Assembly: GCA_963744735.1 (NCBI GenBank)
Contig: CAVUVH010000009.1
Location: 62,001-126,000, forward strand
Direction of reading: 5' to 3'
Origin: RPQJ01 sp963744735
GTDB lineage: Bacteria; Pseudomonadota; Gammaproteobacteria; Steroidobacterales; Steroidobacteraceae
DNA: 64,000 nt
A program made the position numbers and the translations under genes. Shown in pieces: positions 40,401 through 48,895 of the stretch. How positions within the stretch are numbered: the first letter of the stretch is position 1; the number at the start of each line of letters is the position of its first letter. The notes below the pieces were generated by a model. It made no database searches. It was not told the origin of the DNA and saw only the letters and a list, made by a program, of their open reading frames with translations.

Positions 40401-40896
40401 GGTGGGTCGCGGCTCGGTCTTCAGCGTGCACCTCGATCCGGCGCAGCCGCCCGCCGCCGGAGCCAGCGCGGCCGGCGACGAGGCGCCGGCCTCCCCGGCC
40501 AGCCTGGTCGGCGGCACCGTGCTCTGCATCGACAACGAGGCCGAGATCCTCGATGGCATGCAGGTCCTGCTGCAGCGCTGGGGGCTGCGCGTGCTGCGCG
40601 CAAGCAATGCCGAGGAGGCGCGCAGCGTTTTCAGCCAGCACACCCCGGACGTGGTGCTCGCCGACTATCACCTGGGCGACGGCAATTGCGACGGGCTCGA
40701 GCTGCTGCAGTCCCTGCGGATTGGCGGTGTCGCCCATGTGCCTGCCGCGCTGGTCACGGCCGATCACGGCGCAGAGGTGGCAGAGCGCGCCCGCGCGCTG
40801 GGATACAAGGTGCTGCGCAAGCCCGTGAAGCCCGCCGCACTGCGCGGCCTGCTGGGAGGGTTGCTGGCCGCCGCCGGCACGGAGCGCAGGCGCTGA
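37414..40896 (+). CDS. Hybrid histidine kinase with a sodium/solute symporter domain, CrbS/MxtR-like
   Basis: Intact, 1160 residues. Residues 1-500 form a 13-helix SSS-type transporter domain (YFGVAF-type start, TTWTFFGAVGTA, ITSIADLISSRFGKSP). A PAS domain follows (about 635-745; GISVADSEGRLVAWNGRY), then a coiled coil, the kinase H box FVAAASHDLLQPLNAAR (His about 801), an ATPase domain (LVSNALRYTQRGG, GLGLGLSICDRIARVL) and a C-terminal receiver with DVVLADYHLGDGNCDG. The domain order is that of CrbS/MxtR, which with the LuxR-type CrbR/ErdR controls acetyl-CoA synthetase and carbon use. The matching LuxR-type regulator lies immediately downstream on the other strand. Confidence 0.9.
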   Translation: MVSGFLLSALAVVYLLVLFGVAFYGERRSVYPGHARLRPWIYSLALGVYCTTWTFFGAVGTAVRDGWAYLPIYLGPVLVFLFATPFLERLVAIVRAHNITSIADLISSRFGKSPALAALVAIIALTAGVPYLALQYKAVGTSIDVLTGAGGSHPAWYADTALWVALMMAAFAILFGTRRLDATEHHEGVMLAIAFESVVKLVAFAAVGLFALTHMDNAPSLAATPLGDAASVFSGDFVVTTALAAAAIFCLPRQFLVGIVECADQRDVRTARLVFTGYLAVFTVLVVPIVLSGLGTGVATSHQPDSLVLTLPLLRDAPALAVIAFLGGLSAATAMVIVSSIALATMITNDLVMPTLWRGRWLKTTEGSDIGRIVLWLRRAAILSLALLAYAYHRNTVAPASLASIGLLAFAAVAQFAPAILAGLYWRRATRTAVFWGLAAGFALWAYGLLLPNFTDGAANAGSGTLQPAALLIEWLGFLRLSPLVAGALLALAGNVLVLVAVSLFGGISLRERMAATQFVRPALPPAAAAGLTSARVGDVLAIAERIVGTAAAEAALREHSLQTLRPLPRATDPADRGLMQHMERVLAGAIGASSARLMFTHALRGRGLAAEEVAELLDETSQELRFSRQLLQATMENVSQGISVADSEGRLVAWNGRYLEMFDYPADMVRIGSPVADLIRWNAQRGEFGETNPDEQIRKRLAHLRAGTPYVIQRTRRSGRTYEIRGQPMPEGGYVTTYTDITEFKHNEQQLLEAKQTLEQRVTERTLELSKALAAEADAKQAAEQANSTKTRFVAAASHDLLQPLNAARLFASALGDSPADPGAVREIAGRIEGSLRAAEEVLDDMLDIARLESGSMRADLTVFALDEVFADLERQFAPLAARRNLRLHIRRAHTHVRSDRVLLRRLLQNLVSNALRYTQRGGVIVACRPRGGRVEVQVWDSGPGIAEQHRKVIFDEFRGLDRPSPWGEKGLGLGLSICDRIARVLQLELSLRSEVGRGSVFSVHLDPAQPPAAGASAAGDEAPASPASLVGGTVLCIDNEAEILDGMQVLLQRWGLRVLRASNAEEARSVFSQHTPDVVLADYHLGDGNCDGLELLQSLRIGGVAHVPAALVTADHGAEVAERARALGYKVLRKPVKPAALRGLLGGLLAAAGTERRR

Positions 40897-40942
40897 AGGC
40901 TGCCGTGCGCCGCGTGGCGGCAGGCGGGCCGTGGCGGACCGC

Positions 40943-41620
40943 CTACTCGGATTCCTCGGGCGGCGGCTTGACGCTGGCGCGGTCGATGGCCAGGCGGCCC
41001 GCCGCCAGCACGGCCTGGGTGCGGGTCGTGACGCCCAGCTTGCGCAGGATCGCCGTGACGTGGGCCTTGACCGTGGCTTCCGACACGTCCAGGTCGTAGG
41101 CGATCTGCTTGTTGAGCAGGCCCGCGCACAGCATGCCCAGCACCCGGAACTGCTGCGGGGTGAGGTCGGCGACGCGGCGCGCGATCGCAAGTTCTTCGGC
41201 CGATGATGCCGGTGCGCGTGGCGGCAGGAATCCCGGCGGCGTATAGATCTCGCCGGCCAGCACGGTCTCGATCGCCTTGCCGATCTGCCCTGCCTCGGTC
41301 GACTTCGGGATGAAGCCCTGTGCGCCGAAGCGCAGGGCCGCCGCGATGGTCTGCGGGTCGTCGTCGGCCGAGACGATGACGACCGGCAGCTCGGGCCGGC
41401 TGCCGCGCACGTGCGCCAGCGCATTGAAGCCGTGCGCGCCCGGCATGTTCAGGTCGAGCAGCAACAGGTCCGCGCCGGGATTCGCCTCCGCCGCCGCCAG
41501 CATCGCAGCGACGGAGTCGGCCTCGACGAAGCCGATGCCACGGTCGAGCCGCCCGACCGCGGCCTTCATCGCCTCGCGGAACAGCGGATGGTCGTCCGCA
41601 ACGATGATCTGGCGTGACAC
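40943..41620 (-). CDS. LuxR/NarL-family response regulator, CrbR/ErdR-like
   Basis: Intact, about 225 residues. Receiver domain: QIIVADDHPLFREAMK with the acidic pair, phospho-acceptor in DLLLLDLNMPGAHGFNAL, lysine in GAQGFIPKSTEAGQI. The LuxR helix-turn-helix is LTPQQFRVLGMLCAGLLNKQIAYDL, then VSEATVKAHVTAILRKLGV. The start used is GTG 41620 (VSRQIIVADDHP), which gives the standard N-terminus. It is convergent with the hybrid kinase, the expected partner, and divergent from the porin gene across a 130-base gap that would hold both promoters. Confidence 0.85.
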   Translation of the reverse strand: MSRQIIVADDHPLFREAMKAAVGRLDRGIGFVEADSVAAMLAAAEANPGADLLLLDLNMPGAHGFNALAHVRGSRPELPVVIVSADDDPQTIAAALRFGAQGFIPKSTEAGQIGKAIETVLAGEIYTPPGFLPPRAPASSAEELAIARRVADLTPQQFRVLGMLCAGLLNKQIAYDLDVSEATVKAHVTAILRKLGVTTRTQAVLAAGRLAIDRASVKPPPEESE

Positions 41621-41749
41621 GGCGCCGAGATTACACGCCACGGTCTGCGCGGCCAACGGTTCGCGTCTGCGACCAAAGGCGAATACCACGCGCCCGGCGC
41701 CGCCCTCAGGATCGGCCACAGGGCACGACTCACCAGGGGGATCACGTCC

Positions 41750-43168
41750 ATGCCGACCAGCCAGGACCTTTGCTTTTCCGCCAGGACGCTCCGGCGCAGC
41801 GTCGTCGCAATACTCGGACTCGCGCTGCTCGGCGCGTCTTCGCTCGCGACCGCCGAAACCGCCAAGGAGAAGGAGCTCGAGGCCCGCGTTGCCGAGCTGG
41901 AAAAGCTGGTGCAGCAGCTCGTCGCCGAGAAAAAGGCCGCGCCCGCTGCCGTCGCGGCACCGGCTGCGGCAGCCGGCGCGGTGGCCGCAGCTCCAGCCAA
42001 ACCGGATCCCAAGGCCATCCAGCCGGGCACGATCCTGCCGAATGCGGCCCCCGGCACCAGCTTCGTGCTGACGGGCTACGCCAAGGTCGACGGCATGTGG
42101 ACCAACACATCGGACGGCGAACTCGCGGAGAACACGCCGTCCCGCGACTTCTACGTGCCGGGTGCGACGCCGATCGGCCAGCCGGACGAGGGCACGGACT
42201 TCGATGCGCATGCCAAGCAGACGCGCATCAACTTCGGCACCGACACCCTGCTCGCCGGCGGCGACAAACTCTCGACCCGGTTCGAGATCGACTTCTTCGG
42301 CTCGGTCACGGGCAACCAGCGGGTCACGAACACCTATGCGCCGGTCCTGCGCCACGCGTACGTGCAGTGGCGCGAATGGCTGGTCGGACAGACCTGGTCG
42401 AACTTCCAGGATGTCGCGGCGCTGCCCGACTCCGTGGACTTCATCGGCTCGACCGACGGCACGGTGTTCGTGCGGCAGCCGCAGGTCCGCTACACGAAGG
42501 GCGGACTCTCGCTCGCCGTCGAGAACCCGCAGACCACCATGACGCCGTTCGGTGGCCCGACCGATCCCAACTCGACCGCCTGGATCGTCGAGACCGACGA
42601 CAGTTCCATCCCGGACCTGACCGCCCGCTATGCCTGGAAGGGCGCGTGGGGCCACGTCGCCGTCGCCGGCCTGGCGCGGGAACTCAAGTACGAGCGGGTG
42701 GCGACCACCACGCTGGCCGCGATCGATGCCAGCACCTGGTCGATGGCGGGCAGCCTGTCGGGCAAGTTCATGCTCGGCAAGGACGACATCCGCTTCATGC
42801 TGCTGGGCGGCAACCTCGGCCGCTACGTCGGCCTCAACTTCACGACGGATGCCGCGCTCACCAGCAACGGCAGCGATGCCGACCTGGAGACGATCGACGG
42901 CTTCGCGGGTTCCATCGCGTATCGCCACGTGTGGTCGGACAAGTGGCGCAGCAACGTCTACTTCTCGATGGGCGACTACGACAACGACACCGGTTACACC
43001 GGTGGCAATGTCAACAAGTCGAGCGAGAGCTGGGCGATCAATACCTGGTACACGCCGCTGCCGAAGCTGGACATCGGCGCCGAGTTCCGCCACGCGGTGC
43101 GCGAGCTCGAGAACGGCGACGACGGCTCGCTCAACCGGCTGCAGTTCACGACCAAGTACTCGTTCTAG
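41750..43168 (+). CDS. DcaP-like trimeric outer-membrane porin
   Basis: Intact, 472 residues. The signal peptide ends near LATAETA. A short coiled coil (KELEARVAELEKLVQQLVAEKK) is followed by an Ala/Pro-rich linker, then a 16-strand-type barrel: FVLTGYAKVDGMWTN, TRFEIDFFGSVTGN, HAYVQWREWLVGQTWSNFQD, FVRQPQVRYTKGGL, and a final aromatic residue (LQFTTKYSF). This coiled-coil-plus-barrel layout is typical of DcaP-family porins for dicarboxylates and other small acids. Its promoter region is shared with the CrbR-like regulator. Confidence 0.85.
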   Translation: MPTSQDLCFSARTLRRSVVAILGLALLGASSLATAETAKEKELEARVAELEKLVQQLVAEKKAAPAAVAAPAAAAGAVAAAPAKPDPKAIQPGTILPNAAPGTSFVLTGYAKVDGMWTNTSDGELAENTPSRDFYVPGATPIGQPDEGTDFDAHAKQTRINFGTDTLLAGGDKLSTRFEIDFFGSVTGNQRVTNTYAPVLRHAYVQWREWLVGQTWSNFQDVAALPDSVDFIGSTDGTVFVRQPQVRYTKGGLSLAVENPQTTMTPFGGPTDPNSTAWIVETDDSSIPDLTARYAWKGAWGHVAVAGLARELKYERVATTTLAAIDASTWSMAGSLSGKFMLGKDDIRFMLLGGNLGRYVGLNFTTDAALTSNGSDADLETIDGFAGSIAYRHVWSDKWRSNVYFSMGDYDNDTGYTGGNVNKSSESWAINTWYTPLPKLDIGAEFRHAVRELENGDDGSLNRLQFTTKYSF

Positions 43169-44721
43169 CCGGCTGCGTCCGCCGCTGCCCAGCGCTCCAC
43201 GCTGGCGGCGGCCGGCGCGGCGCGGTCGAAGCGGTAGTTCGTCGTGTCGACGCGGCGCGTCTCGAGCCAGTAGCGCCAGGTGGAATACGGCCAGATCGTG
43301 AAGTTGCGGCCGTCGGCCTGCTGGTACCAGCTGCGGCAGCCGGTGCTCCACACAGTGCCGCGCAGGTCACGCTGGATCCGCTCGTTGAATCGCGCCTGGG
43401 CCTGCGGCAGGACGCTCAGGCTGTCCGCGCCCCGCTCGCGCAGCGCCTGCAGGCACTGCAGCACGTAACGCACCTGCGCCTCGATCATGAAGATGATCGA
43501 GTTGTGGCCCAGGGCCGTGTTCGGCCCGACCAGCTGGTGCAGGTTGGGATAGCCCGCGACGGAAATGCCGTAGTAGGCCTCGGCCCCCGCGCGCCAGTCC
43601 TGCGCGAGCTCGTGCCCCGGCAGGCCGTGCACGGGAAAATGCTGCATGTAGATGCGCGGGTCGACGACGAAGCCGGTGCCCAGGATGATGGCGTCGACCG
43701 GGCGCTCGATGCCGTCGTCGGTGACGATGGAGTGTTCACGCAGCTCGCGGATGCCCGCCGTCACGAGTTCGACGTTGTCGCGCCGGAACATCGGGTACCA
43801 CTCGTTCGAGATCAGCACCCGCTTGCAGCCGATCGTGTAGTCGGGTGTCAGCCTGCGCGCCAGTTCGTCGTCGCCGACGGCGCGCCGCAGGTTCCAGCGC
43901 GCCAGCCGCTGCAGGCCGCGGGCCAGCGCCGGATGGAAGATCGGCCACACCCGTGACTCGTTGGTCCAGTAGAGCCGCGCGCGATGCAGCCGGCGCCAGC
44001 CATCGAACCGCGCAAACCGCCGGCGCGCGCCGTCACTGTAGCTGCGGGTGTCGCGCGGAATGACCCACGCGGCCGTGCGCTGGAAGACGTGCAGACGGGT
44101 GACCTGCGGTGCGATGCGCGGACAGTACTGGATGGCGCTGCCGCCGGTGCCGATCGAGGCGACCCGCTTGCCCGCCAGGTCGTAGCCGTGGTCCCACTGC
44201 GCGGAGTGGAACACCTTGCCGCGGAAGCGCTCGATGCCCGGCAGGGACGGCAGATGCGGGACGTGCAGCGGACCGGTGGCAAGCACCACGTGGCGCGCAC
44301 GCAGTGTCCGGCCGCTGGCCAGCGTCACCTGCCAGTACGCGGCTGCCTCGTCGTAGCGCAGCCCGGCCACCGTCTGCCGGAACCGCACATGGGGCCGGAC
44401 ACCGTAGCGCTCGGTCGTGTCCAGGATGTACTGCTGGATCTCGGCCCATCCGGCGTATCGCTGGCTCCAGTCGGCCTTGCCCGCAAACGAGTACGAATAC
44501 AGATGCGACTGCACGTCGCACTCCGCGCCCGGATACGAATTGTCGCGCCAGGTGCCGCCGACTTCGTCGCCCTTCTCCAGCACGACGAAACGCCGCTCGC
44601 CCTGCTGCAGCAGGCGGATCGCCATGCAGAGGCCGCCGAAACCGGCCCCGACGATGGCGACCTCGAATGTCTCCGGCGGCTCCAGCGCGGCCGGGTCGGC
44701 CTGGACGGTTGCAGTGCTCAC
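43165..44721 (-). CDS. Flavin-containing NAD(P)H monooxygenase
   Basis: Intact, about 518 residues. FAD site: VAIVGAGFGGLCMAIRLLQQG near the start; DEVGGTWRDNSYPGAECDVQSHLYSY and YAGWAEIQQYILDTTERYGV are typical of the Baeyer-Villiger/FMO group. The NADP site is VASIGTGGSAIQYCP. The segment FRGKVFHSAQWDHG carries the FxGxxxHxxxW fingerprint of FMO/BVMO enzymes. The substrate is unknown; ketone, steroid or alkane-derived substrates are usual. GTG 44721 (VSTATVQADP) is used; a TTG at 44757 would add 12 residues. Its stop shares four bases (CTAG) with that of the porin gene. Confidence 0.85.
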   Translation of the reverse strand: MSTATVQADPAALEPPETFEVAIVGAGFGGLCMAIRLLQQGERRFVVLEKGDEVGGTWRDNSYPGAECDVQSHLYSYSFAGKADWSQRYAGWAEIQQYILDTTERYGVRPHVRFRQTVAGLRYDEAAAYWQVTLASGRTLRARHVVLATGPLHVPHLPSLPGIERFRGKVFHSAQWDHGYDLAGKRVASIGTGGSAIQYCPRIAPQVTRLHVFQRTAAWVIPRDTRSYSDGARRRFARFDGWRRLHRARLYWTNESRVWPIFHPALARGLQRLARWNLRRAVGDDELARRLTPDYTIGCKRVLISNEWYPMFRRDNVELVTAGIRELREHSIVTDDGIERPVDAIILGTGFVVDPRIYMQHFPVHGLPGHELAQDWRAGAEAYYGISVAGYPNLHQLVGPNTALGHNSIIFMIEAQVRYVLQCLQALRERGADSLSVLPQAQARFNERIQRDLRGTVWSTGCRSWYQQADGRNFTIWPYSTWRYWLETRRVDTTNYRFDRAAPAAASVERWAAADAAG

Positions 44722-44868
44722 AAGCAGGACTTTGCTGCGATTCGAGCCCCGCCGCAACCGTGGAGATAGCTACCGGCCACGGTGGCCGGGACATCGCCCC
44801 CGTTGACAGATTTTCGCCGCTGCCGTATCCCGTTGTCCTTTCCAACCACACGCAGGAGTCGGGATCTC

Positions 44869-45261
44869 ATGAACTTCCGCATGCCAGTGCTGATCGCCAC
44901 GGCCGTCCTTTCCCTGGCCTCGTTCCAGGCGGTGGCCGACGAGGGCCTCAAGCTTTCGAACAAGTGGCGCATCGAGGTCAGCGAAGGCGCCAACTCCGAC
45001 GGCAACATCGTTTTCCGCGTGACGCCCGACCAGGGCACGCCGACCGATGTCTCGATCGCGATCAAGAATGGTCGCGGCGAGAACAATGTCGCAAGCGACA
45101 TCAAGGCCGGACTCAAGAAGGGCCTCGACACCAAGGTCTACAAGGTCGAGGTCGACGACGGCGAGGACGTGCTGGTGAAGAAGCGCAAGGGACCGAACTT
45201 CGAACTGAAGCTGGTCGAGTCGACGGTGAAGTCGGTGCGCATCAACGTCGAGAAAGAGTGA
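44869..45261 (+). CDS. Small exported protein of unknown function
   Basis: Intact, 130 residues. ATG 44869 is preceded by CAGGAG. The signal peptide is MNFRMPVLIATAVLSLASFQAVADEG. The mature part (KLSNKWRIEVSEGANSDGNI, TDVSIAIKNGRGENNVASD, KVYKVEVDDGEDVLVKKRK, VKSVRINVEKE) is lysine-rich and beta-rich, with alternating charged and hydrophobic residues. No family recognised. It is monocistronic, with a hairpin before the convergent hemolysin III gene. Confidence 0.6.
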   Translation: MNFRMPVLIATAVLSLASFQAVADEGLKLSNKWRIEVSEGANSDGNIVFRVTPDQGTPTDVSIAIKNGRGENNVASDIKAGLKKGLDTKVYKVEVDDGEDVLVKKRKGPNFELKLVESTVKSVRINVEKE

Positions 45262-45272
45262 GGTTACTGCCC

Positions 45273-45304
45273 GGTGCGCGGTGGTCGTCAGGGCCCCGCG
45301 CACC
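45273..45304. terminator. Hairpin between convergent genes
   Basis: GGTGCGCGG pairs perfectly with CCGCGCACC around a 14-base loop, in the 51-base gap between two convergent genes. No T tract is present on either side, so it is only a possible bidirectional terminator. Confidence 0.4.
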
Positions 45305-45312
45305 CGGGGCTC

Positions 45313-45954
45313 TCAGCCGCCGATGATGCTGAGCACCGCCATGAAGTGGCTGGCGACGCCCGCAAACACGAACACGTGCCAGATGGCATGGGTGTATGGC
45401 CGGTTTTTCATCAGGTAGAACGCCACTCCGACGGTGTAGCAGAGCCCGCCTGCGACCAGCCAGCCGAGTTCGAACGCGGACAACTCGCGCATCAGCGGCT
45501 TGGCCGCGACGACCGCGAGCCAGCCCATCAGCAAGTACAGCACGACCGACGTGCGGTGAAAGCGGAAGCCGAGCGATGTGGCCTTGAAGACGATGCCGAG
45601 CAGTGCCAGCGTCCAGACGACGGCGGCGAGCGACCAGCCCCAGGTGCCACGCAGTGCTCCGAGGGTAAACGGCGTGTAGGTGCCTGCGATCAGCAGGTAG
45701 ATCGCCGCGTGGTCGAGGCGCCGCAGCCGCAGGCGGACCACGGGATCGCGCGCCGCGTGATAAAGCACGGAAGTCGTGAACATCAGCAGCGCGCTCAGGC
45801 CAAACACCATCCCGCCGGCCATGAGCCACGGGTCGCCCGATCGATGCGCGGTGAGAATCAGCAGTGGCAGCGCCGCCAGGCTGGCCGCGATGCCCGCAAC
45901 ATGCACGGCGCAGTTGGCCCATTCTTCGCGTGTCGAATAGATGCTGGCGGTCAT
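45313..45954 (-). CDS. Hemolysin III/TrhA (YqfA-type, PAQR-like) membrane protein
   Basis: Intact, 213 residues, seven helices. The PAQR-like conserved residues are in place: EEWANCAVHVAGIAASL near the start, TTSVLYHAARDP and LRRLDHAAIYLLIAGTYTPF in the first half, and YTHAIWHVFVFAGVASHFMAV at the end, giving the His/Asp zinc-site pattern of the superfamily. Bacterial members influence membrane lipid homeostasis rather than act as true hemolysins. Confidence 0.85.
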   Translation of the reverse strand: MTASIYSTREEWANCAVHVAGIAASLAALPLLILTAHRSGDPWLMAGGMVFGLSALLMFTTSVLYHAARDPVVRLRLRRLDHAAIYLLIAGTYTPFTLGALRGTWGWSLAAVVWTLALLGIVFKATSLGFRFHRTSVVLYLLMGWLAVVAAKPLMRELSAFELGWLVAGGLCYTVGVAFYLMKNRPYTHAIWHVFVFAGVASHFMAVLSIIGG

Positions 45955-46066
45955 GCCCGGTGCCGAATCCTGCCCTTGAAGCACTCGTCCGTCATTGTCG
46001 CATTCTCGCTGCGGCCCCTGCTGTACTAATATCCTGCTTTACCGCGCACACACGGGCACCACTCCG

Positions 46067-46603
46067 ATGACCTCCGTCCTGATCCTGTACATGAGCCGCG
46101 GCGGCCACACCGCCCGCATCGCGCGCAGACTCTGCGACAGCATTGCGGCGGCAGGCGGTCGCGCCGAAATGATGGACCTGGTCGAGGCGGCGCACGAGGG
46201 CGTCGACTGGCCGCGGTTCGACGTGGTCGCACTCGGCGCACCCGTGCTCTACGGCAAGTACGATGCCAGCGTGATGGATTTCATTGCGCAACATCGCGCG
46301 CAGCTCGAAGCCAGGCCCAACAGCTTCTTCAATGTCTCGGTGGTCGCACGCACGCCCGAGAAGTCGACCGTGACCGGCAATCGCTACATGCAGAAGTTCC
46401 TGCAGCTCTCGCCATGGCGTCCGCGCGACCTGAAGGTGATTGCCGGCAAAGTGGATTACCCGGCGTGGCCCTGGCTCGATCGCTTCATGATCCGGCTGAT
46501 CATGAAGATGACGGACGGCCCGACCGACACGAAGGCCGTCATCGACTACACCGACTGGGACGACGTGCGCGCCTACGGCGAGCACCTGCTGACACTGCGC
46601 TGA
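46067..46603 (+). CDS. hemG: Menaquinone/quinone-dependent protoporphyrinogen IX dehydrogenase
   Basis: Intact, 178 residues, close to the usual length of HemG. It has a flavodoxin fold: the FMN phosphate loop is VLILYMSRGGHTARIA at the N-terminus, then APVLYGKYDASVMDFI and the HemG-specific block VSVVARTPEKSTVTGNRYMQ and KVIAGKVDYPAWPWLD. It oxidises protoporphyrinogen IX to protoporphyrin IX, with electrons passed to the quinone pool at the inner membrane. A separate DUF937 gene follows after 24 bases. Its product fits the high heme demand of the denitrification enzymes in this window. Confidence 0.92.
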   Translation: MTSVLILYMSRGGHTARIARRLCDSIAAAGGRAEMMDLVEAAHEGVDWPRFDVVALGAPVLYGKYDASVMDFIAQHRAQLEARPNSFFNVSVVARTPEKSTVTGNRYMQKFLQLSPWRPRDLKVIAGKVDYPAWPWLDRFMIRLIMKMTDGPTDTKAVIDYTDWDDVRAYGEHLLTLR

Positions 46604-46627
46604 CCTCGAACACAAGGACCCAAGCCA

Positions 46628-47219
46628 ATGCAGATCATGGATATCCTGAACCAGATGGGCGGACTGCAGTCCGTGGCACGCGAGCTCGGCATGAGCGAGC
46701 AGCAGGTCAATGCCGGAGCGGCCGCATTGCTCCCCGCCGTGCTCGGAGGGTTCAAGAAGCAGGCGCAGGCCCAGCCGACGGGCCTCGAGGGACTGGCCGG
46801 CATGCTGGGCGGCCTCGGTGGTGGCGGCCTGCTGGACGAGGTGCTGAGCCCGCAGCCGACCAATGTCGGGCGCGGCAATGACGTGCTCGGGTCAGATCTT
46901 CGGTTCGCCCGACGTCAGCCGCACCGTCGCGCAGCAGGCGTCGGCCAACTCAGGCCTGGATCCGGCCCTGCTGAAGAAGCTGCTGCCGATGCTGGCGATG
47001 ATGGTCGCCGGTTACATGGCGAAGCAGGGCACGGGCACCAACGCCGCGCCAGCCGAAACGGGCCTGGGCGATGCGGGCGGGCTGGGAGGCCTGCTGGGCG
47101 GCCTGCTCGGCCAGGGCAACGCACGGCAGGCCCCTGGACTCGCCGGCCTGCTCGACCTGGACGGCGATGGCAATCCGCTGGACGACATCATGGGCATGGC
47201 CAGCAAGTTCATGCGCTGA
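46628..47219 (+). CDS. DUF937 family protein (one frameshift)
   Basis: About 197 residues. The N-terminal DUF937 motif (MDILNQMGGLQSVARELGM, NAGAAALLPAVLGGFKKQA) and the C-terminal glycine/leucine-rich helices with GDGNPLDDIMGMASKFMR are in different frames; one indel near 46888 (GRGNDVLG then QIFGSPDVSRTVAQQ) joins them. Function unknown; the family is common in proteobacteria. The start could be ATG 46628 or 46637. Its stop lies four bases from a REP-like inverted repeat. Confidence 0.8.
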
Positions 47220-47222
47220 CGC

Positions 47223-47304
47223 AAACAGGGACGCTATCCCTTTTTTGTGTCAACGCCTTCCGCGTCGCTAAGCGCCTCGGAAACAAAGGGTAGCGTCCCT
47301 GTTT
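47223..47304. repeat. REP-like inverted repeat around AAACAGGGACGCTA
   Basis: The left arm AAACAGGGACGCTATCCC (from 47223) and the right arm GGGTAGCGTCCCTGTTT (to 47304) are inverted copies with a couple of mismatches; about 35 bases between them are not repeated. Elements with this GGGACGCTA core are scattered between genes in several gammaproteobacteria and are usually mobilised by RAYT-type transposases. Its right arm touches the 3' end of the wax ester synthase gene. Confidence 0.75.
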
Positions 47305-48795
47305 ACCGCTTGCGCGGCGATGCAGCCTTCGCCTTCGCCTTCGCCTTCGTCCTTCGCCTTCACCTTTGCTTTTTTCCTGCCCTTCTTCGCTGCCACCGGC
47401 GGCGCGGCGACGAACACACGCTCCAGTTCGTCGATTGCCTCGCCGGTATAGACGGCGAGGCGCTGCAGGTGAGGCACCTTGTCGGCACAGCCGGTGAAGC
47501 CAAAGTACAGGCCGCCCGCGTAACTCAGCACCGTGATGTTGAGTGCCTGGCCGTGCGCCAGCGCGGAGATCGGGTAATACGCCTCCATCTCCGCGCCCAT
47601 GAAATACAGCTTGCCGCGCGGGCCAGGCACGTTGGAGATGATGATGTTGTAGGTGGGCGGCATCCGCGAGCCGATGCCCGGAATGCGGGTCAGGATCTGC
47701 GGCGAGCTGATCAGCACCGTGTAGTCCATCAGCGCGCGCGTGCTCATCTGCTTGAGGAAGTCGCGCCCCGCGGTACTGCTGCGGCGGATCACGTCGAAGC
47801 GTTCGCGCACGTCCTCGACGATCCGTACCGAGGCGCACGTTGGCAAAGCTGATGGCATTGCCGCCCGCCTGGCTGGTGTCGCGCGGCAGCGCCACCGGGA
47901 TCGAGGTCACCAGCGACTTGCGCGGCAACTGGTCGATCTCCAGCAGGTAACGCCGCAGCGCTGCACTGCAGGCGGCCAGCACCACGTCGTTGATGCTGCC
48001 ACCCGCGGCGACGCCGATCTTCTTCAGCCGCTCGAGGCTTGCCGATTGCGTCGCCACGCGCCGCTGCGGCGTGACATTGACGTTGAAGATCGTGCGCGGC
48101 GCCTCGGCCAGCGAGGTGAAGTCCGGGCTCGGCTTCACGCCAAACGCCGCCTTCGCCGTGCCTGCCAGGCCCTGCACCAGGCTCGGCAACTCCTTCGCCT
48201 GGCTGGAAATCGCGGCATTGAGCATCGCAAAGGCCCCGAAGCGGCCGTCGTACTTGGTCGAGCGCGCCTTCTGCGGTCGCTCGGCCGCCCAGACCGGCGG
48301 CGTGGCGCTGTCGCCCGGGTCGCTGGAGAAGTTCAGCAGCCCCACGCCCGACACGCCATCGGCGAGCGAATGGTGCAGCTTCGCGTACAGCGCAAAACGC
48401 CCGCCGTGCAGGCCTTCGATCAGGTGGATCTCCCAGAGCGGGCGATCGAAGTCCATCGGATTGGAGTGCAGGCGCGAGATCAGCACGCCGAGTTCGCGCT
48501 CGCCGCCCGGGTACGGCAGCGCCGAGTGCCGCAGGTGGTAATCGAGATCGATCTTCTTCGCCACCACGAAGGTCGGGCGCAGGCGACCGCTGCCGACGCC
48601 GCGCAGCACGTAGTTGAACGGCTCGGCGGTGACCGGAAAGCTGCGCAGGTGTTCGTAGACCTGGCGCGGGTAATCGCGCGGCGCACCCTCAGGTGGCGCA
48701 AACACCTGCAGCCCGGCGACGTGCATCGGCGTCTGGCGCGTGTCCATGAGCACGAAGCTCAGGTCGAGCAGGTTGAGCGGCTTGTTTGCGGCCAT
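47303..48795 (-). CDS. Wax ester synthase / diacylglycerol acyltransferase (WS/DGAT; frameshifted)
   Basis: About 497 residues. The WS/DGAT catalytic motif HHSLADGVSG (about residue 130) and the conserved PLWEIHLIEGLHGGRFALY, NFSSDPGD, GGSINDVVLAACSAALRRYL and NIIISNVPGPRGKLY are clear. The enzyme joins acyl-CoA to fatty alcohol or diacylglycerol to make storage lipids. ATG 48795 has a strong GGAGG site. Indels occur near 47830 and 47355; the second lies in a GCGAAG hexamer repeat, and fixing it gives the ending KAKAKAASPRKR and a stop at 47303, just inside the REP-like element. The Lys/Ala tail could anchor the protein to lipid bodies. Confidence 0.85.
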
Positions 48796-48895
48796 GGGAT
48801 CCTCCGTTCGTCGGCAATATAGGCGACTGCCCGGCACGGGGCCAGAGAATGCAGCGCGGGATTGCAGCTGGCGACCGGTTCAGCTAGAAACGGGG

